A stretch of DNA of 33,564 bases, taken from positions 1 through 33,564 of the forward strand of contig NZ_JAFMTR010000076.1 of the NCBI RefSeq assembly GCF_018682675.1. Direction: 5' to 3'. Position numbers and translations under genes: made by a program. Below the pieces are notes generated by a model. It was not told the DNA's origin. It saw only the letters and a list, made by a program, of their open reading frames with translations, and did no database searches. Shown here one piece after another: positions 8,000-15,981 of the stretch. This stretch comes from Sphingopyxis soli. Lineage in GTDB: Bacteria; Pseudomonadota; Alphaproteobacteria; Sphingomonadales; Sphingomonadaceae. The first letter of the stretch is position 1; each line of letters opens with the position of its first letter.

Positions 8000-8815
8000 T
8001 CAGGCCAGCGCTTTCAATATCCGAGCCAACAGCCAGTCGGCATCCTTGCCGGCAAAGCTGTGTGACGGGCTGGCGAGCTTTTCGATCCCGACGGTCGAAG
8101 GGTTCGCCTCGATGGAGGCGAGCGACGGCGCCAGCGCGTCCATAAAGGCCTGCGCGGTGCGGTCGCCGGTAGCGAGCAGGATCGTTGCGGGGCAGGGCAG
8201 CTCGGCGATGTTGCTGGCGAGCCGGTCGGCGAGGCTGTGGGGTGCGGGCGGCTGCGGCGCCTGTTTCAGGGCGGAGAGGCCGCGAAACAATTTCCCGATG
8301 TCGATCTCGCCCTTCAGCAGGCGCAGCAGGCTTTTCGGATCTTTCAGCCGCGCCAGATAGCGCGCGCGGATCGCCGAAGCGGGCGGCAGCGCGGGTTCGC
8401 CGGCTTCCTCCTCGCTGTCTTCGTAGGTCCACGGATTGGCAAGGATCAGGGCGTCCAGCGCCAGCGGCTGGTGCAGCAAGAGCGCGCTCGCCGCATCGCA
8501 ATTGCCGAACGCGACGATGCGCGTCACATGGGGTGCGGCCTCGCGAAACGCCGCGATCGCCGCGACAATATCGGGTCCGCTGCTTGCATAGCCGCCGTTG
8601 ACCCCCTCGCTGTCGCCGATTCCGCGGCGGTCGAAGCGGAACACCGGATGCCCTACCGCCGCGATCTGTTGCGCCAACATCGCCATGCCGCGATGCGCGC
8701 CGCTCCGTACCTCGTTGCCTCCCGAGACGATCAGCAGGCCGGTCGTGCCCGGCGCCTTGTCGATGGTCGCGGCGAGCGCTGCCCCTTCGCAGGCGAAACT
8801 CAGCTGATGCCGCAT
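8000..8815 (-). CDS. Exosortase A-associated alpha/beta hydrolase 1
   Basis: A 271-residue alpha/beta hydrolase of the hydrolase-1 family found beside XrtA. The nucleophile elbow reads GNCDA, placing Cys106 where most hydrolases have Ser, with Asp218 (ATGDRT) and His252 (SPSHSF) completing a likely Cys-Asp-His triad. GGNEVRSGAHRG near the N-terminus suits an oxyanion-hole region. It probably cleaves a thioester or ester made by the adjacent ACP and acyl-ligase genes; that substrate is inferred. A much longer frame is open upstream, but ATG 8815 begins the family core and overlaps the stop of hydrolase 2 by 16 bases. It is the last gene of the leftward operon. Confidence 0.85.
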   Translation of the reverse strand: MRHQLSFACEGAALAATIDKAPGTTGLLIVSGGNEVRSGAHRGMAMLAQQIAAVGHPVFRFDRRGIGDSEGVNGGYASSGPDIVAAIAAFREAAPHVTRIVAFGNCDAASALLLHQPLALDALILANPWTYEDSEEEAGEPALPPASAIRARYLARLKDPKSLLRLLKGEIDIGKLFRGLSALKQAPQPPAPHSLADRLASNIAELPCPATILLATGDRTAQAFMDALAPSLASIEANPSTVGIEKLASPSHSFAGKDADWLLARILKALA

Positions 8816-9468
8816 GTCTTGCTCCACGCGGCGACGTCGGCGGCGATCGCAGCCGCCATCGCCGCATCTTCGCCGGGCTCGGCGCGCAGCCACAGCGGCG
8901 TTCCCGCGATGCCGTCGGGGCCAAGGCCGATCGCGCGCAGCGGCGCGACCAGCTGCGCTTCGGCGGCGCCGAGCTGGGCGACCATCGCGGGCGACAGCGC
9001 ATTGCCCGCGAGCAGCAGCGGCGCGTCCCTTGCCGCCGCCTGCAAGCTTTCCGGCGACGATTCGATTCCCGCCTCGCGATCCGCGGTCACCCGGGCGCGC
9101 AACATCGTTCGCAGCAACGACGCGCCGCCGACGGGGGCAAGCCGCCACCAGGCGGCGGCCTCCGCGCGATGATCGATCAGCGCGCCGCCACGAATCGACG
9201 CGATCACGACCGGGCCGTCGATTCCGGCCGCGACCTCCGCCAGCGCATCCCGCCAGCGTTCGAGATCGACGTCTTCCAGCGCGACCAGGCTTTCGTTCTG
9301 GCCGGGGAGATCGGGCAGCACCGCCGCGAATCCCTCCGCTGCCAGCGCGCGCATCGCGAGCGCCAGCGTCCGGCGCAGGCGGTTCGCCTCGTCGAACAGC
9401 GGCGGGACGATCAGAATGGTGGCGCGGCTCGCGCCGGACGGGGCGATGCGGAACAGATGCTCTGCCAT
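8800..9468 (-). CDS. Exosortase A-associated hydrolase 2 (likely inactive alpha/beta hydrolase)
   Basis: A 222-residue alpha/beta-hydrolase-like protein of the hydrolase-2 family of XrtA loci. The strand and helix order of the fold is visible from ATILIVPPLFDEANRLR through LPDLPGQNES. The expected nucleophile elbow reads IASIRGGALI and has no Ser, Cys or Asp at the nucleophile position. It may therefore be a non-catalytic partner of hydrolase 1, which overlaps its 3' end by 16 bases. ATG 9468 has GGCAGG upstream and lies 16 bp after the ACP stop. Assignment is by sequence feel and neighbourhood. Confidence 0.8.
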   Translation of the reverse strand: MAEHLFRIAPSGASRATILIVPPLFDEANRLRRTLALAMRALAAEGFAAVLPDLPGQNESLVALEDVDLERWRDALAEVAAGIDGPVVIASIRGGALIDHRAEAAAWWRLAPVGGASLLRTMLRARVTADREAGIESSPESLQAAARDAPLLLAGNALSPAMVAQLGAAEAQLVAPLRAIGLGPDGIAGTPLWLRAEPGEDAAMAAAIAADVAAWSKTCGIS

Positions 9469-9484
9469 GCCGCCCGGGCCTGCC

Positions 9485-9763
9485 TCAACCGTTCACTTTG
9501 CGCAGCGAAAAAGCGAGGAGATTGCCGTAGGTTTCGAAAATCTCGCCGTCGATCTCGTCATCGTCGATGATGATACCCAGCCGGTCTTCCATCTCGGTCA
9601 GAACGGTCGCGACCGCCATCGAATCGAATTCGGGCAGCGCGCCGAACAGGCCGCTGTCCGCGGTCAGCGCCGCGGCCCGCTCGTCGCCGAGGCCGAGAAT
9701 GTCGGCGAGCAGCGCGCGAAGCGTGGCGTCGACGCCAAAGGGCTGGTGGGTCGGTTCGGTCAC
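9485..9763 (-). CDS. Acyl carrier protein, XrtA locus
   Basis: A 92-residue acyl/peptidyl carrier protein. The phosphopantetheine attachment motif is FDSMAV with Ser48, followed by the acidic helix II (TEMEDRLG) and the IDDDEID segment typical of carrier proteins. The start is GTG 9763, which forms a GTGA overlap with the stop of the upstream transferase gene and has GGGGA six bases before it; a longer upstream ATG would read through that gene. It should carry the acyl or aminoacyl group loaded by the AMP-forming ligase at 10785, a pairing inferred from the shared locus. Confidence 0.88.
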   Translation of the reverse strand: MTEPTHQPFGVDATLRALLADILGLGDERAAALTADSGLFGALPEFDSMAVATVLTEMEDRLGIIIDDDEIDGEIFETYGNLLAFSLRKVNG

Positions 9764-10749
9764 GTGTCTTTCCCCAGCATGGAACGCACAAAGGCTTTCG
9801 ATGCCGGCCCCCATGCCGCGATGCGCGACGGATTGAAAGCCTCGATGCGCCATAATGGCTCGTGCCGGTTCATCCAGTCGCGCTTGTACGCGTCGTTGCC
9901 GGTGCCGAAATCGACGCGCTTCACGCCGTCGACCTCGATCACATGGCGAAACAGCGCCGCCGACAGCAAGGTGCCGGGCGACGCTTTCAGGCTGTCCTCG
10001 ACATGCGCGAGCTTATGGATGAAGGCGGTGCCGTCCTCGACCGTCCAGAATTGCGCGGCGACCGGCGCGCCCTCGATGCGGGCCAGTCCCATGCGGAAGG
10101 TGCCGCGCGCGCTTTCGGCCTCGGCAAAGGCGCGCAGCAGTGCGGGATCGCCTTCCTCGGGCTTCCAGCTTGCGGCGTAGATGTCCTCATAGGCGGCCCA
10201 ATTCGCCGCGTCGAAGCGCGTCGACAGCTCGATATCGACGATGCCCTTCTTTGCCTTGCGCCGGACGGTGCTGCGCAGCGCGCCGGGGCGGCTCGCCCAC
10301 CAGCGATCATGGTCCATATCGGAGAGGTCCAGCCAGTGCCGGTCGCCGGCGGGGCTGGCCGTCAGCCACCAGCCGGCGGTCCGCAGCGCCGACCGGATCG
10401 CCGCGCGATCGCCGTCGCGAACGGGGTAAAGCGAGACGCGCGCCGCCCGCTTGCGCAGGTCGCCGAACAACGCAGCCAGCGCGGCGGCGCGATCCCCGCT
10501 ACCCTCGTAAAGCGGCCGGATCGCAAAGCTGTACCAGTTGGTCAGCCCGGCGAGATGACCGGGTTTCTCGGCGCGCAGGGGAAGCCATGCGGTGACGCCG
10601 CCCGCCGTCGCCTTTGCATCGTACCGGCCGCCACCGGCAAAGCCATGCGCCTCGAGCAACGCGAACCATTCGGCGCGGTCGAAGGGCGAGGCGAAGTCTG
10701 CGGCCGCTGCCGCATCATCATTAGCGCGATCTTCACCGTTCCCATCCAT
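9760..10749 (-). CDS. FemAB/GNAT-like acyltransferase, XrtA accessory operon
   Basis: A 329-residue protein of the FemAB-related GNAT (Acetyltransf_6) type. After an Ala/Asp-rich N-terminus, the acceptor-binding half runs to about residue 170. The core includes RSTVRRKAKKG (about 180), EDIYAASWKPEEG, and the terminal DFGTGNDAYKRDWM pattern diagnostic of this family. Such enzymes move acyl or aminoacyl groups onto sugar or peptide amines. As first gene of a leftward operon with an ACP (GTGA overlap), it may use the ACP-bound group as donor; this is inference. ATG 10749 has AGAGGG about seven bases upstream. It diverges from the acyl ligase across only 35 bp. Confidence 0.82.
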   Translation of the reverse strand: MDGNGEDRANDDAAAAADFASPFDRAEWFALLEAHGFAGGGRYDAKATAGGVTAWLPLRAEKPGHLAGLTNWYSFAIRPLYEGSGDRAAALAALFGDLRKRAARVSLYPVRDGDRAAIRSALRTAGWWLTASPAGDRHWLDLSDMDHDRWWASRPGALRSTVRRKAKKGIVDIELSTRFDAANWAAYEDIYAASWKPEEGDPALLRAFAEAESARGTFRMGLARIEGAPVAAQFWTVEDGTAFIHKLAHVEDSLKASPGTLLSAALFRHVIEVDGVKRVDFGTGNDAYKRDWMNRHEPLWRIEAFNPSRIAAWGPASKAFVRSMLGKDT

Positions 10750-10784
10750 GCTGCGGCCCTCTATCAACTCTCTCCTAACAGCCG

Positions 10785-12317
10785 ATGACCAAAGCCGAAA
10801 ACCCGCAGTCGTATCCGGTCGACCATCTCGCGCTGCGCGGCGCCGCGGACGCGCCTGCGCTGCTGACGGGCGACCGCGTTCTCCGTTTCGGCGACCTCGA
10901 CGCCGCGGTCGGGCGGCTCGCATCGTGGCTGCTGGCCGAGGCGGGCGGTCCCGGCGAGCGCGTCGCGAGCTGGGGCGCGAAGTCGCGCGCGACCTGCCTG
11001 TTGCCGCTCGCCGCCGCGCGCGCCGAGCTGATCCATGTGCCGGTCAATCCGCTGCTGAAAGGCGCGCAGGTCGCGCATATCCTAGCCGACAGCGGCGCAA
11101 AGCTGCTCGTCACCAACCGATCGCGCTCCGACATGCTGGATGGCGCCTTGCCCGACGATTGCGCGCTACAGGATTTGAAGGTCGCCGAAGAAATCATTGA
11201 TTCGGCGGGGCAGGGGCTGCCGCCGTCGACCGCCGATCCCGACGATCTCGCCGCGATCCTCTATACCAGCGGATCGACCGGGCGGCCGAAGGGCGTGATG
11301 CTCAGCCATGCGAACCTTTGGCTGGGCGCCGAAAGCGTCGCGACCTATCTGAAGATCGCGCCCGCCGACCGCGTGCTCGCGGTGCTGCCGCTGAGCTTCG
11401 ACTATGGACAGAACCAGCTGCTTTCGAGCTGGTACGCGGGGGCTTCGGTCGCGCCGCTCGACTATCTGACCGCGCGCGACGTCGTGAAGGCGGTGGCGCG
11501 CCATGGCGTGACGACATTGGCCGGGGTGCCGCCGCTCTGGGTGCAACTTGTCGAGAGCGACTGGCCCGCCGGGACCGCGGCGCTGCTCCGGCGGCTGACC
11601 AACAGCGGCGGCGCGCTGACCCCCTCGCTGGTCGACGAGATGCGCGCGACCTTTCCGAACGCCGACATCTATCCGATGTACGGGCTGACCGAAGCCTTTC
11701 GTTCGACCTACCTCGACCCGTCGCTCGTCGCCGCGCATCCGACCTCGATGGGCCGCGCGATCCCGCACGCCGAAATCCTCGTCTGCCGTCCCGACGGCAG
11801 CATCACCGATGACGATGAGCCGGGCGAGCTGGTGCACGCCGGGCCGCTGGTCGCGAAGGGCTATTGGCACGATGCGGCGCGCACCGCCGAGCGCTTCCGG
11901 CCCGCACCGCCGTCCTCGCGCTATGGCGGGACGGCGGTGTGGTCGGGCGACACGGTGCGGCGCGACAGCGACGGGCTGCTCACCTTCGTCGGCCGCGACG
12001 ATGCGATGATCAAGACCGCGGGCAATCGCGTCAGCCCGACCGAGGTCGAGGATGTCGCCATCGCCTCGGGCCTGATCTTCGAGGCGGTGGCGTTCGGCGT
12101 CCCCGACCCGCGGCTCGGCGCCGCGATCGTCCTGATCGTGCGCGGCAAGGACGGGCGCGAGGACGCGGCGCGGCTTTCGGCCTATCTCCGCCAGCATCTC
12201 CCCAATTTCATGCAGCCACAGGCGATCGAGTGGCGCGACGCGCTGCCGCGCAACCCGAACGGCAAGCTCGACCGCGTCGCCATCGCCGCCGGCTGGGCGA
12301 AGGCGGTGGCGGCATGA
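10785..12317 (+). CDS. AMP-forming acyl-CoA/ACP ligase, exosortase A system-associated
   Basis: A 510-residue member of the ANL superfamily. The ATP-binding P-loop YTSGSTGRPKG lies at about 160-170, the adenylate motif PMYGLTEAFRS at about 300, and the hinge plus catalytic lysine NPNGKLDR near the end (Lys494). It should activate a carboxylic acid as an acyl-adenylate and transfer it to CoA or, more likely here, to the ACP encoded on the opposite strand. The substrate is not predictable from sequence. ATG 10785 begins just inside the 35-bp divergent spacer and has no clear Shine-Dalgarno. The gene is translationally coupled (ATGA) to the decarboxylase downstream. Confidence 0.92.
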   Translation: MTKAENPQSYPVDHLALRGAADAPALLTGDRVLRFGDLDAAVGRLASWLLAEAGGPGERVASWGAKSRATCLLPLAAARAELIHVPVNPLLKGAQVAHILADSGAKLLVTNRSRSDMLDGALPDDCALQDLKVAEEIIDSAGQGLPPSTADPDDLAAILYTSGSTGRPKGVMLSHANLWLGAESVATYLKIAPADRVLAVLPLSFDYGQNQLLSSWYAGASVAPLDYLTARDVVKAVARHGVTTLAGVPPLWVQLVESDWPAGTAALLRRLTNSGGALTPSLVDEMRATFPNADIYPMYGLTEAFRSTYLDPSLVAAHPTSMGRAIPHAEILVCRPDGSITDDDEPGELVHAGPLVAKGYWHDAARTAERFRPAPPSSRYGGTAVWSGDTVRRDSDGLLTFVGRDDAMIKTAGNRVSPTEVEDVAIASGLIFEAVAFGVPDPRLGAAIVLIVRGKDGREDAARLSAYLRQHLPNFMQPQAIEWRDALPRNPNGKLDRVAIAAGWAKAVAA

Positions 12318-13543
12318 AGCCGCACGGTCCGATCCCGCCCGGTTTTGCGGCCGACGCCGGGGGGATGCTGCTGATCGGCGGCGACCGCGCCGAGGCGCTG
12401 GCCGACGTCGCGGGCGATACGCCGCTGTTCGTCTATGACAGCGCGATGCTCGCCGCGCGCGTTGCCGAATGGCGCGCCGCGATGCCCGCCGAGGTGCAGC
12501 TTCACTATGCGATGAAGGCGAACCCCTATGCGCCGCTGCTCGCCTTCATGGGGCGGCTGGTCGACGGTTTCGACGTCGCGTCGGGGGGCGAGCTCAGGGC
12601 TGCGCTGGCGAGCGGGATGGCCCCCGAACACATCAGCTTCGCGGGGCCGGGAAAGCGCGACCGCGAACTCGAAGCCGCCATCGAGGCGGGCGCGACGCTC
12701 AACCTCGAATCCGCGGGCGAGGCCGGACGGGCGCTGTCGATCGCCGCGCGGCTCGGCGTCACGCCGCGGCTCGCGGTGCGCGTCAACCCGGACTTCGATC
12801 TCAAGGGATCGGGGATGAAGATGGGCGGCGGCGCCAAGCCGTTCGGGGTCGACGCCGACGCCGTTCCCGCGCTCGTCCGCCGCCTGATCGACGCCGGTGC
12901 CGACTGGCAGGGTTTTCATATTTTTGCGGGATCGCAAGCACTTGATGCCGGCGCCATCGCCGAGACGCAGGCGCGGACCGTGGCGCTCGCCGGACGGCTC
13001 GCCAACGCGATCGGCGCGGCGCCGCCGCTCGTCAATCTGGGCGGCGGAATGGGCGTGCCCTATTTTCCCGGCGACGTGGCGGTCGACGTCGCGGCGGTCG
13101 GCGCCGCGCTCGGCGATACGCTCGCGAAACGCGACGCAGCGCTCGCCGACAGCCGGTTCGCGATGGAACTCGGGCGCTGGCTGGTCGCGGAGGCGGGGGT
13201 CTATCTGACCCGTGTCATCGACCGCAAGACCAGCCATGGCGAGACCTTCCTCGTCACCGATGGCGGCCTTCACCACCAGCTCGCGGCGAGCGGCAATTTC
13301 GGCACCGTCATCCGCCGCAACTATCCGATAGGGGTAGCGAATCGCTTCGGCGCCGATCCCGAGGAGACCGTCTCGGTCGTCGGTTGCCTGTGCACCCCGC
13401 TCGACCGTCTGGGCGATCAGGTCGCGCTTCCGCGCGCGCAAGTCGGTGATCTGATTGCACTTTTCCTTGCCGGCGCCTATGGTGCGACGGCCAGTCCGGC
13501 GGGCTTCCTCGGGCAGGGGGCGGCGCGCGAGATGCTCGTATAG
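12314..13543 (+). CDS. PLP-dependent decarboxylase, exosortase A system-associated
   Basis: A 409-residue fold-type III PLP enzyme related to diaminopimelate and ornithine decarboxylases. The PLP-binding lysine is Lys68 in HYAMKANPY, the glycine-rich phosphate loop is NLGGGMGVPY, and the C-terminal catalytic cysteine lies in GCLCTPLDRL. FHIFAGSQ replaces the usual H-x-H-I-G-S-Q of diaminopimelate decarboxylase, so specificity probably differs. It overlaps the ligase stop as ATGA (12314-12317). It may make the amine, or the amino acid, that the ligase, ACP and FemAB-like enzymes attach to the polysaccharide; this pathway is inferred. Confidence 0.9.
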   Translation: MKPHGPIPPGFAADAGGMLLIGGDRAEALADVAGDTPLFVYDSAMLAARVAEWRAAMPAEVQLHYAMKANPYAPLLAFMGRLVDGFDVASGGELRAALASGMAPEHISFAGPGKRDRELEAAIEAGATLNLESAGEAGRALSIAARLGVTPRLAVRVNPDFDLKGSGMKMGGGAKPFGVDADAVPALVRRLIDAGADWQGFHIFAGSQALDAGAIAETQARTVALAGRLANAIGAAPPLVNLGGGMGVPYFPGDVAVDVAAVGAALGDTLAKRDAALADSRFAMELGRWLVAEAGVYLTRVIDRKTSHGETFLVTDGGLHHQLAASGNFGTVIRRNYPIGVANRFGADPEETVSVVGCLCTPLDRLGDQVALPRAQVGDLIALFLAGAYGATASPAGFLGQGAAREMLV

Positions 13544-13552
13544 GGCTGTTTC

Positions 13553-13569
13553 TGTGCCGATACGGCACA
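13553..13569. promoter_or_regulatory. Perfect 7-3-7 inverted repeat upstream of the export operon
   Basis: TGTGCCG (13553-13559) and CGGCACA (13563-13569) are perfect inverted copies around ATA. It begins 10 bp after the decarboxylase stop and 147 bp before the export-lipoprotein start. Symmetry and spacing suit a dimeric regulator's operator. A terminator is less likely because the sequence after it (AACTACGG) has no U-tract. Confidence 0.45.
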
Positions 13570-13585
13570 AACTACGGCAAACGCG

Positions 13586-13697
13586 GCTCGAACTTAGCGC
13601 AAGACTAACGGTATATTCACCCTTTCGAGCAATAGCGGAAGCTGACGCAATGGGTTTCTTTGCAGCCGTTTAGGGACGGCAGGAGGCGCCCGGCTGC
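13586..13697 (+). promoter_or_regulatory. Likely promoter and structured leader of the XrtA export operon
   Basis: TATATT at 13612-13617 is the best -10-like box in the spacer, but no good -35 box is at the right distance. It is flanked by GCTCGAA (13586-13592) and TTCGAGC (13624-13630), an inverted pair. Further on, GCAGCCG (13662-13668) pairs with CGGCTGC (13691-13697), which would fold the leader just before the Shine-Dalgarno AAAGGTGA (13701-13708). A seven-codon frame (13650-13673) lies in between. Confidence 0.4.
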
Positions 13698-13715
13698 CCG
13701 AAAGGTGATTTGAAT

Positions 13716-14372
13716 ATGACGTCCTACCCCCCGCTTCACGCCGCACGCATCGCGCTGGTTGCGGGCATGGCCGCGACCGCCCTCGCGGGTTGCGCGGGCG
13801 GCGCGGGACCGGCGCCGCAGCTTCCCAGCGCCAATTTCGTCGCGAACCAGGAAGGGCCGGGCGAGGAATATATCATCGGCCCGCTCGACGAGCTGCAGAT
13901 CTTCGTGTGGCGCAATCCCGAACTCGGCGGCAAGGTGCAGGTGCGCCCCGACGGCCGGATCACCACCCCGCTGATCACCGACATGCCCGCGGTCGGCAAG
14001 ACGCCGACGATGCTGCAGCAGGATATCAAGCTGCAACTCAGCCAATATATCACCGATCCGATCGTCAGCGTGATCGTGACCAGCTTCAACAGCACCTTTT
14101 CGCAGCAGGTGCGCGTCGTCGGCGCGACCGAGAAGCCGGCGTCGATCCCGTTCCGCGCCAACATGACCGTGCTCGACGCGATGATCGCGGTCGGCGGCCT
14201 TGGCGAATATGCGGCGGGGAACAAGGCGCGCCTCGTGCGGTACGACAAGGGCACGGGCAAGCAGGAGGAGTTCGCGCTCCGCCTCAACGACCTCATCAAG
14301 CGCGGCGACATCAAGGCGAACGTCCGCTTGCAACCGGGCGATGTGATCATCATCCCCGAAAGCATGTTCTGA
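13716..14372 (+). CDS. Polysaccharide export lipoprotein (Wza-like), XrtA system
   Basis: A 218-residue outer-membrane lipoprotein that should form the export pore or periplasmic ring for the polysaccharide. The signal peptide ends in the lipobox LAGC with lipidated Cys26. The polysaccharide export domain begins at about 45 (YIIGPLDELQIFVWRNPEL), followed by the soluble ligand-binding beta-grasp region (VRVVGATEKPASIPF) and the ending PGDVIIIPES. It is shorter than Wza, as XrtA-linked homologues are. An in-frame TTG at 13710 is open, but ATG 13716 has a near-ideal Shine-Dalgarno AAAGGTGA seven bases away. First gene of the main operon. Confidence 0.93.
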   Translation: MTSYPPLHAARIALVAGMAATALAGCAGGAGPAPQLPSANFVANQEGPGEEYIIGPLDELQIFVWRNPELGGKVQVRPDGRITTPLITDMPAVGKTPTMLQQDIKLQLSQYITDPIVSVIVTSFNSTFSQQVRVVGATEKPASIPFRANMTVLDAMIAVGGLGEYAAGNKARLVRYDKGTGKQEEFALRLNDLIKRGDIKANVRLQPGDVIIIPESMF

Positions 14373-14419
14373 TCCGCGCCGCCCCGACCGACATGATTGC
14401 CAAGGACTGACAGCGAGCG

Positions 14420-15967
14420 ATGAACGGCCTTTACGACGAAATCCGGGTGGCGGTGCACAGCGTCTGGACGCGCCGCTGGCTCGTGCTCGCGGTCGCGTGG
14501 GGCATCTGCATCCTCGGCTGGCTCGCGGTCGCGTCGATTCCCAACCGCTATGACAGCCGCGCGCGGCTGCTCGTCGACGTCAACCAGATCCTGCCCGACG
14601 ACGGCACCGGCGGCTCGCTCGGCGGCGGACAGCAGATCGACCAGATTCGCGAGACGCTGACCAGCGCGCGCAACCTCGAAAAGGTCGCGGCGACCACCGG
14701 CCTGATCGGCGCCGATGCCGGCGAGCGCGACAAGGCGGGGGCGGTCGCGATGCTGCAGCAGAATATCAAGGTCGTGCCGCAGCAGCAGAATATCTTCGAG
14801 CTGACCTCGTCGGTCGGGATCGGCAGCCTGTCCGACGCCGACAATGCGAAACTCGCGAGCGGGATACTCGACAGCCTGATCACCGTGTTCCGCGACGACC
14901 AGTTGCGCGGCGGCCGCGTCAACACGCGCGAAGGGCTGAAATTCCTCGACGCGCAGATCGCCGACCGTGAAAAGAGCCTGCGCGAGATCGAGGCGCGCCG
15001 CGCCGCGTTCGAGGCGCAGAATATCGGCCTGATCCCTGGCGGCACGGGCTCGCCCGCGCAGCGGGTCGAGGCGGCGCGCGCCGAACTCGGCCAGATCGAC
15101 AGCCAGCTCGTCTCGGCGCAGGCGCAGCTTGCAGCCGCGAACGGCCAGCTTGCCTCGACCCCGCAGTCGATCCCCGGCGCCGGCGGCGCGGTGGGCGGAA
15201 GCGTCGCGCGCCAGCAGCTTGCCGGGGCGCAGAACGAACTTTCCTCGATGCGCGCGCGCGGGCTGACCGATGCGCATCCCGACGTCATCGCGTTGAAGAG
15301 CCAGATCGCGTCGCTCAAAGCCATCGCCGACCGCGAAGGCAGCGGCGGTGGCGGCGGCGGCGGCGGGATGCAGAATCCCGCCTATGCCTCGCTTGCCGCG
15401 ATGCGCGCCGAGCGCCAGGCGACGGTCAGCGCGCTGACCGCGCGCAAGTCGCAGCTGATGGGCGACATCGCGCGCATCACCTCGCAGCAGATCCAGAACC
15501 CCGGCGTCGCCGCCGAATATGACCGGATCAACGGCGAATATACCGCGACCAAGGCGCAATATGACAAGCTGCTCGCCCAGCGCGAGCAGGTGCGGCTGCG
15601 CGGCGACGCGCAGACCGAAACCGACGCGATCAAGATCGAACTGCTCGATCCGCCGTCGAAGCCGACCAGCCCCGCGGCGCCGAACCGGCCGCTGTTCCTG
15701 ACGCTGGTGCTGCTGGCGGGGATCGGTGGCGGCATCGGGGCGGCCTTCGGCCTCGCGCAGGTCCGCCCGAGCTATGCCACCGCCGCGAAACTCGAACGCG
15801 CGAGCGGGCTGCCGGTGATCGGATCGATCACCGAGGTGGTGACGCCCGACCGCCATGTCGAACGCCGGAAAAGGCTGGTGTGGCTCGCCAGCGGAGCGGG
15901 GGCGCTCGTCGGCCTCTATGCGCTGCTGCTGATCGCCGAATTCGTCCAGCGCGGCATGGTCGCGTGA
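14420..15967 (+). CDS. XrtA system polysaccharide chain-length determinant (Wzz-like)
   Basis: A 515-residue inner-membrane polysaccharide co-polymerase. A first membrane helix lies at about 18-41, a Wzz-type periplasmic domain with long coiled coils at about 165-400, and a PNRP motif precedes the second membrane helix near 430. An extra hydrophobic helix lies near the C-terminus (about 485-508). The protein lacks its own kinase domain; the next gene supplies it. The coiled coil is broken by a run of eight glycines encoded at 15344-15367. ATG 14420 lies 47 bp after the lipoprotein stop with only a weak Shine-Dalgarno (AGCGAG). Confidence 0.92.
   Translation: MNGLYDEIRVAVHSVWTRRWLVLAVAWGICILGWLAVASIPNRYDSRARLLVDVNQILPDDGTGGSLGGGQQIDQIRETLTSARNLEKVAATTGLIGADAGERDKAGAVAMLQQNIKVVPQQQNIFELTSSVGIGSLSDADNAKLASGILDSLITVFRDDQLRGGRVNTREGLKFLDAQIADREKSLREIEARRAAFEAQNIGLIPGGTGSPAQRVEAARAELGQIDSQLVSAQAQLAAANGQLASTPQSIPGAGGAVGGSVARQQLAGAQNELSSMRARGLTDAHPDVIALKSQIASLKAIADREGSGGGGGGGGMQNPAYASLAAMRAERQATVSALTARKSQLMGDIARITSQQIQNPGVAAEYDRINGEYTATKAQYDKLLAQREQVRLRGDAQTETDAIKIELLDPPSKPTSPAAPNRPLFLTLVLLAGIGGGIGAAFGLAQVRPSYATAAKLERASGLPVIGSITEVVTPDRHVERRKRLVWLASGAGALVGLYALLLIAEFVQRGMVA
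15344..15367 (+). repeat. GGC trinucleotide run encoding eight glycines
   Basis: Eight consecutive glycine codons (GGC, GGT, five GGC, GGG) sit inside the chain-length determinant gene. Length changes here would keep frame and alter the spacing between two coiled-coil segments. Confidence 0.8.
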
Positions 15968-15981
15968 GCGGGGAAGAGGAC

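Noticed and set aside
8000..9148. Extended 382-residue version of hydrolase 1
   Set aside because: The extra 111 residues are out-of-frame reading of hydrolase 2 and are Arg/Ala-rich; the family core starts at ATG 8815.
13549..13578. Sigma-54-type promoter at the inverted repeat upstream of the export operon
   Set aside because: On the plus strand GG and GC are spaced by 11 instead of 10 bases. On the minus strand the spacing fits, but the -12 box is poor and it would point back into the decarboxylase gene.
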